Positions 60,707 to 64,000 of a DNA stretch of 64,000 bases are shown one piece after another; the stretch's first letter is position 1; every line of letters begins with the position of its first letter. The notes beneath the pieces are model-generated. The model saw only the letters and a list, made by a program, of their open reading frames with translations. It searched no databases and was not told where the DNA came from. The position numbers were made by a program, and so were the translations under genes. The stretch is from Flavobacteriaceae bacterium. GTDB lineage: Bacteria > Bacteroidota > Bacteroidia > Flavobacteriales > Flavobacteriaceae. The stretch is taken from assembly GCA_009827225.1 (NCBI GenBank), contig WUAI01000002.1:1-64000 (forward strand). Direction: 5' to 3'.

Positions 60707-61783
60707 ATGGCTGTCATGACGGAATTATTAAATCGGCGAATTTTGGGAGTAAGGATCAAAGAGATATTGATCACTTTCCTAATTTATATGCTCTTTGCTT
60801 TCTCTTACCATCTCACTCTATGGGTTAATAGAATGGGCTACAACGACCCGGATGATTCCTTGTTCAACGCCAAACAATTTTTTACCAGGGGAGGGATGCA
60901 GTATTTCATTTTCTTCCTGTTGACCATTCCCACATGGTTGTTAATTTTTAAACTTTTACGAAAGTGGAAATTGGGTTATCGTTTAATGATACACCTTGTA
61001 ACACTGCCCGTTTTTGTATTTCTGGCTCAGAAAGCCTATTATTTTTATTCCGAGCAATTCGGATTCTGGCATCTGCAGGGGAGTGGTCAGGTATGGGATA
61101 TTTATATACCGGCCCTGTTTTACATTCTACAGTTCGGAATTTTTCACGCTTACGAATACTTTGTGGACAACCAGAGGAAACTCAAATTGGAAGGAGAATT
61201 ACGCACAGCTGCCCTAAAAAGTGAACTTTCGGCCATTAAAGCACAACTCAATCCGCATTTTCTGTACAACGTTTTCAATACCATCAACGCTTCGGTACCT
61301 TCTGAAAATGAAAAGACGCGACATTTGATTGCGGAACTTTCAGATTTATTCCGTTATCAGCTTCAAGCCTCTAAGGAAGACCTGGTAACCTTAAAGGAAG
61401 AATTGGATTTTATTCGGAAATATCTGGACCTGGAAAAAGAACGATACGGAGAACGCCTCGAAATTCACATTAATGTGGATCCGGATTTATATTCGGAAAA
61501 GATTCCTCCTATGATTCTGCAACCATTGGTTGAGAATTCTGTGAAGCACGGACTTTCTTCACTTGTTGATGGTGGTTCGATCAGTATTACCATTTTTAAG
61601 GAAGGCGATTCTCTAAAGTTTGAAATCGCAGATACCGGTGTTGGAGTCAAAGACAAGAAAAAATTGTTCGAAAATGGTGTGGGCCTTACCAATACTCGCA
61701 TCAGGCTTCAAAAAATGTATCAGTCGAAAATGGAGATTTTGGATAATGAACCGCGTGGTTTAAAAATTAAATTCAGCATTTGA
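60707..61783 (+). CDS. LytS-type histidine kinase
   Basis: A 358-residue kinase with four N-terminal membrane helices (near 20-40, 65-85, 90-108, 125-145). The His_kinase domain has phospho-accepting His184 in QLNPHFLYNVFN, LQPLVENSVKHGLSS and a G-box-like FENGVGLTNTRIR. The N-box-like and GVGL motifs are complete. It overlaps the LytTR gene by 1 base (TGATG). With the serine hydrolase upstream, the pair may monitor cell-wall state. This is inferred from linkage. Confidence 0.93.
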   Translation: MAVMTELLNRRILGVRIKEILITFLIYMLFAFSYHLTLWVNRMGYNDPDDSLFNAKQFFTRGGMQYFIFFLLTIPTWLLIFKLLRKWKLGYRLMIHLVTLPVFVFLAQKAYYFYSEQFGFWHLQGSGQVWDIYIPALFYILQFGIFHAYEYFVDNQRKLKLEGELRTAALKSELSAIKAQLNPHFLYNVFNTINASVPSENEKTRHLIAELSDLFRYQLQASKEDLVTLKEELDFIRKYLDLEKERYGERLEIHINVDPDLYSEKIPPMILQPLVENSVKHGLSSLVDGGSISITIFKEGDSLKFEIADTGVGVKDKKKLFENGVGLTNTRIRLQKMYQSKMEILDNEPRGLKIKFSI

Positions 61784-62511
61784 TGCAAAAAGTAATAATT
61801 GTAGATGACGAGGCCGCGGGTCGTAAATTGATCAAGGAATATCTTGAAGATTTTCAGGAACTGGTCATTATTGCCGAGGCAAACAATGGGGTAGATGCTG
61901 TGAAGGTGATCAATAAGTTCAAGCCGGACCTGGTTTTTATGGATATACAGATGCCAGGACTTACGGGATTTGAAGTTTTGAACCACCTCGAGATGATTCC
62001 TCAAATCATTTTTTCGACTGCTTACGATAAATATGCTTTGCGAGCTTTTGATGTTCATGCGATCGATTATTTACTGAAGCCATATACCAAAGAGAGATTT
62101 CAGAAGGCCATCGATAAACTAGACTTTTCAAAGAACCAGGAAGGGATTGCACCTCTGGCAGTAGATGTGGTTATGAACAGTTCCACCTACCCCGAAAGAA
62201 TACTGGTGGAGTATCAGAAAAAATTCATTACCATTTCAACCAAAGAGATCATTTGGATCGAAGCATATGGGGACTATTCCAAATTGCATACTGCCAGGGA
62301 AAAGTATGTCAGTAATTTTGGAATTTCTCAATTGGAGGACAAGTTGGATCCAAAGAGTTTCCTGAGAGTGCATCGATCGTCTATGATCAATATCAACGAA
62401 ATCAAACAAGTCGACAAATACTCTAAATCCTTTGATATGTCTATGAGTAACGGGGACGTTGTGAGAGTGAGTCGAGGTTATATGGACGCCGTCAAGAAGC
62501 TAATCTTTTAG
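61783..62511 (+). CDS. LytTR-family response regulator
   Basis: A 242-residue regulator starting at MQKVIIVDDEAAGRKL. The receiver domain has the acidic pair VDDE, Asp54 in LVFMDIQMPG and DYLLKPYT. The C-terminal LytTR domain has WIEAYGDYSKLHTAREKYVS and FLRVHRSSMININEIKQ. It is the second gene of the LytS/LytTR pair. Its stop overlaps that of the converging TauE gene. Confidence 0.95.
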   Translation: MQKVIIVDDEAAGRKLIKEYLEDFQELVIIAEANNGVDAVKVINKFKPDLVFMDIQMPGLTGFEVLNHLEMIPQIIFSTAYDKYALRAFDVHAIDYLLKPYTKERFQKAIDKLDFSKNQEGIAPLAVDVVMNSSTYPERILVEYQKKFITISTKEIIWIEAYGDYSKLHTAREKYVSNFGISQLEDKLDPKSFLRVHRSSMININEIKQVDKYSKSFDMSMSNGDVVRVSRGYMDAVKKLIF

Positions 62512-63275
62512 AGAAAGGCGGTATCAATTCCTTTGATCAGCAATACAATACCACTGATCACCATTATTGTAATAAGCCACCTGCGGAAAGCGAGTTTACT
62601 CATTCTGAAAAGTAACCACTTACCGATTAAGTTTCCTACAATGGCACCCAGACCTAAAGCCAGGCCCAGAATCCAAAGTTTGCCATCTAGGAGTCCGAAG
62701 TATACATAACCACTTACTTGTGCCAGTCCCAGGAAGAAAGACTGTGCGGCTTTAGTACCTACGAGGTACTCCTTGTCGATGCCCGCATTTAGCAAAAATG
62801 GATTCAGGATAGGACCCATACCGCCGGTAAAAGTTCCAACTATGGAAACAAATAATCCCAATGGGATAAAATACCATAGCTCCACACGGAAGGAGCGGTC
62901 CTTTTTTCCAAAGCCGTATTGAAATATGGTACTGATCAGAAAGAGTCCTACGAATATTTGAATCCAATATATTTTTACTTCGGAAAAGAGCCAGGCGGCC
63001 AATAATGCACCAAACATGGCCGGCGGGACAAAATACCAGAATACCTTCCAGTTGATATATTTCCAGAAGATCAGAATACGCGTGGGCCGGCTTATAAAAG
63101 CTCCGAGATTAATGACGGGTGCTGTTTGCGAAGTTCCAATCAGAAAGTTCAAAATAGGAATTTGCATCATCGCTCCGCCGCCCCCACTAATGGTGGAAAG
63201 CGTAAAGGTGGCCGAACCCAATAAGAATAAGGCGAGGAACAACCACACTGATATTTCAGAAAAGAGCTCAGGCAT
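62508..63275 (-). CDS. TauE/SafE-family sulfite exporter-like membrane protein
   Basis: A 255-residue integral membrane protein of about eight helices. It has the TauE hallmark STISGGGGAMMQIPILNFLI near the N-terminus and a second related repeat (FTGGMGPILNPFLLNAGI). The start at MPELFSEISVWLFL is preferred, because the GTG 15 bases upstream lies inside a terminator hairpin of the previous gene. The family exports sulfite or organosulfur anions across the inner membrane. The substrate is not readable. It faces the LytTR gene. Confidence 0.9.
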   Translation of the reverse strand: MPELFSEISVWLFLALFLLGSATFTLSTISGGGGAMMQIPILNFLIGTSQTAPVINLGAFISRPTRILIFWKYINWKVFWYFVPPAMFGALLAAWLFSEVKIYWIQIFVGLFLISTIFQYGFGKKDRSFRVELWYFIPLGLFVSIVGTFTGGMGPILNPFLLNAGIDKEYLVGTKAAQSFFLGLAQVSGYVYFGLLDGKLWILGLALGLGAIVGNLIGKWLLFRMSKLAFRRWLITIMVISGIVLLIKGIDTAFL

Positions 63276-63301
63276 AAAAAAATCCGCCACGAGGGCGGAT
63301 T
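63276..63301 (-). terminator. Terminator after the LysM gene
   Basis: An 8-bp GC-rich stem (63281-63288 with 63294-63301), loop of five, and seven T on the minus strand just ahead of the TauE start codon. Confidence 0.85.
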
Positions 63302-63321
63302 AAAAATACGATTAATTCGAT

Positions 63322-63699
63322 TTATAGGTTCGGAATCACCAATTCCTGACCGGGATGAATCATATCCGGATTGTTCAAGATATTTCTGTTGGCTTCAAAA
63401 ATAGCATTGTACTTCATAGCATTTCCGTAGTAGTGCTTGGCAATCTTGCTCAATGATTCTCCACTTTCCACTGTGTGACGGGCGTAAACTGAATCGTCTG
63501 CTACTTTAATGTCCGCCATGATGTCAGAAGGATTTTCTCCTCCCACTCTTTTTATTTCGTCCCACAACAAGTTTTTCTCATAGGGAGTGGCAGCCGTACC
63601 CCAAACTTGTAATTGTCCGTTTTCTTCTTTTACGTCACCATCCTGAATGTTCAACTTTTCTCCCAATTCGAGGACGCTTTGATATTTTGCTCTAACCAT
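63322..63699 (-). CDS. LysM domain protein, BON-LysM type
   Basis: A 125-residue cytoplasmic-looking protein without a signal peptide. The first 65 residues form a BON-like domain (LNIQDGDVKEENGQLQVWGT). The LysM domain is at about 74-124 (RHTVESGESLSKIAKHYYGN to IHPGQELVIPNL). The layout is close to Kbp/YgaU, which binds potassium in some bacteria. It is single and followed by a terminator. Confidence 0.85.
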   Translation of the reverse strand: MVRAKYQSVLELGEKLNIQDGDVKEENGQLQVWGTAATPYEKNLLWDEIKRVGGENPSDIMADIKVADDSVYARHTVESGESLSKIAKHYYGNAMKYNAIFEANRNILNNPDMIHPGQELVIPNL

Positions 63700-63856
63700 T
63701 TGTTATATTTTTTAATTAGTAGTGTTAAAGTTACAAATTTAAGGCCAATAGGGCGGTCTGGAGATTTAAATTATGGTTAACGAAATTGGTTTTCGTTGAA
63801 CCGTATTCATTTTTGGACAAAGAGAATACTCAAGGGAATTTTTTCTTCGGAAATGA

Positions 63857-64000
63857 TTACAAATTAGGCAGATAGGCTTCAGCCTCTTCCTCTGTGAATT
63901 TCGATCTGAAGCTAAAAGCATAAGGCGACTCACCATGCTCCTGCAGGTATTCTAACCTTTCTTTTCCTTCTTGCAGAGTGGGTATATGCCCTTCAGCAAT
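63857..64000 (-). CDS. Partial DUF3291-like protein (C-terminal end)
   Basis: Reading leftward from the window edge gives 47 codons and a stop (TAA at 63857-63859). The sequence GHIPTLQEGKERLEYLQEHG followed by SPYAFSFRSKF is the C-terminal signature of DUF3291-type proteins (small monooxygenase-like folds). The start lies beyond 64000. The stretch 63700-63856 between it and the LysM gene shows only a small hairpin near 63780-63800 and no gene. Confidence 0.65.
   Translation of the reverse strand: MAEGHIPTLQEGKERLEYLQEHGESPYAFSFRSKFTEEEAEAYLPNL

Noticed and set aside
63276-63290. GTG start for the TauE-family gene
   Set aside because: The GTG and next codons lie in the terminator hairpin and T run of the LysM gene. 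The ATG at 63273-63275 gives a normal start.

Overview
The window reads as chromosomal DNA of a member of the Flavobacteriaceae (Bacteroidota), probably marine. The pointers are three secreted proteins ending in type IX secretion (T9SS) sorting domains, two TonB-dependent receptors with carboxypeptidase-like N-terminal domains, promoters of the Bacteroidota kind (TTTG and TAnnTTTG), lipoprotein signals with a short C-terminal lipobox, purine-rich leaders without strong Shine-Dalgarno sites, and many families typical of this group (head-GIN/DUF2807, DUF4870, DUF2141, DUF2490, DUF4331, 2TM). I see no rRNA, tRNA, CRISPR array, transposase or integrase. Coding density is high: no stretch over 300 bases lacks a gene, and the longest gaps (about 210-255 bases) lie at 1747-1954, 41850-42101 and 45819-46047.

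Layout. 1-200: two copies of a 63-bp repeat. 0.2-4.5 kb: a methyltransferase-like membrane protein, trxB, and a tandem pair of mosaic envelope paralogues. 4.5-8.6 kb (minus): DUF4870, a 59-codon small protein, PadR, PspC and head-GIN, with an NTF2-like gene beyond a terminator. 8.7-11.1 kb: a DUF4442 thioesterase-like gene, a small conserved protein, OxyR and DUF2141. 11.2-18.1 kb: a tightly overlapping SpoIIM / membrane / DUF4129 / DUF4350 / MoxR / DUF58 operon with a divergent RDD gene. 18.2-20.6 kb: a T9SS fibronectin protein and a tail-fibre-like protein. 20.8-28.8 kb: cyclophilin, NUDIX, acyltransferase, ECF sigma with a membrane partner, NDH-2, a repeat peptide, a membrane-bound class III cyclase, YdeI-like and DUF1028 genes. 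28.9-33.1 kb: a TonB receptor, DUF2141 and small envelope proteins.

33.1-36.4 kb holds the most distinctive locus. A LytS-type histidine kinase carries a C-terminal 2TM domain, and it is followed by three stand-alone 2TM proteins and a LytTR response regulator. 36.4-41.8 kb: a LETM1-like protein, two DUF4331-type proteins with a TPR lipoprotein, and a convergent SigK/RskA-like sigma/anti-sigma pair. 42.1-45.8 kb: a giant M36 metalloprotease secreted by T9SS. 46-52.5 kb (minus): YdeI-like, hydrolase-OsmC fusion, two DUF2490 proteins and a 1073-residue Asp-box protein. 52.6-55.2 kb: a VWA protein and an AAA+ ATPase pair. 55.3-63.7 kb: a TTG-start lipoprotein, an outer-membrane receptor, a serine hydrolase with a second LytS/LytTR pair, a TauE exporter and a LysM protein. 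The window ends inside a DUF3291-like gene.

Taken together the genes describe envelope biology: sensing (two LytS/LytTR pairs, two ECF sigma factors, PadR, OxyR, a cyclase), envelope maintenance (MoxR/VWA chaperone-like systems, PspC/GIN), and secretion or uptake (T9SS cargo, TonB receptors). All function calls come from reading motifs. No database search was run.
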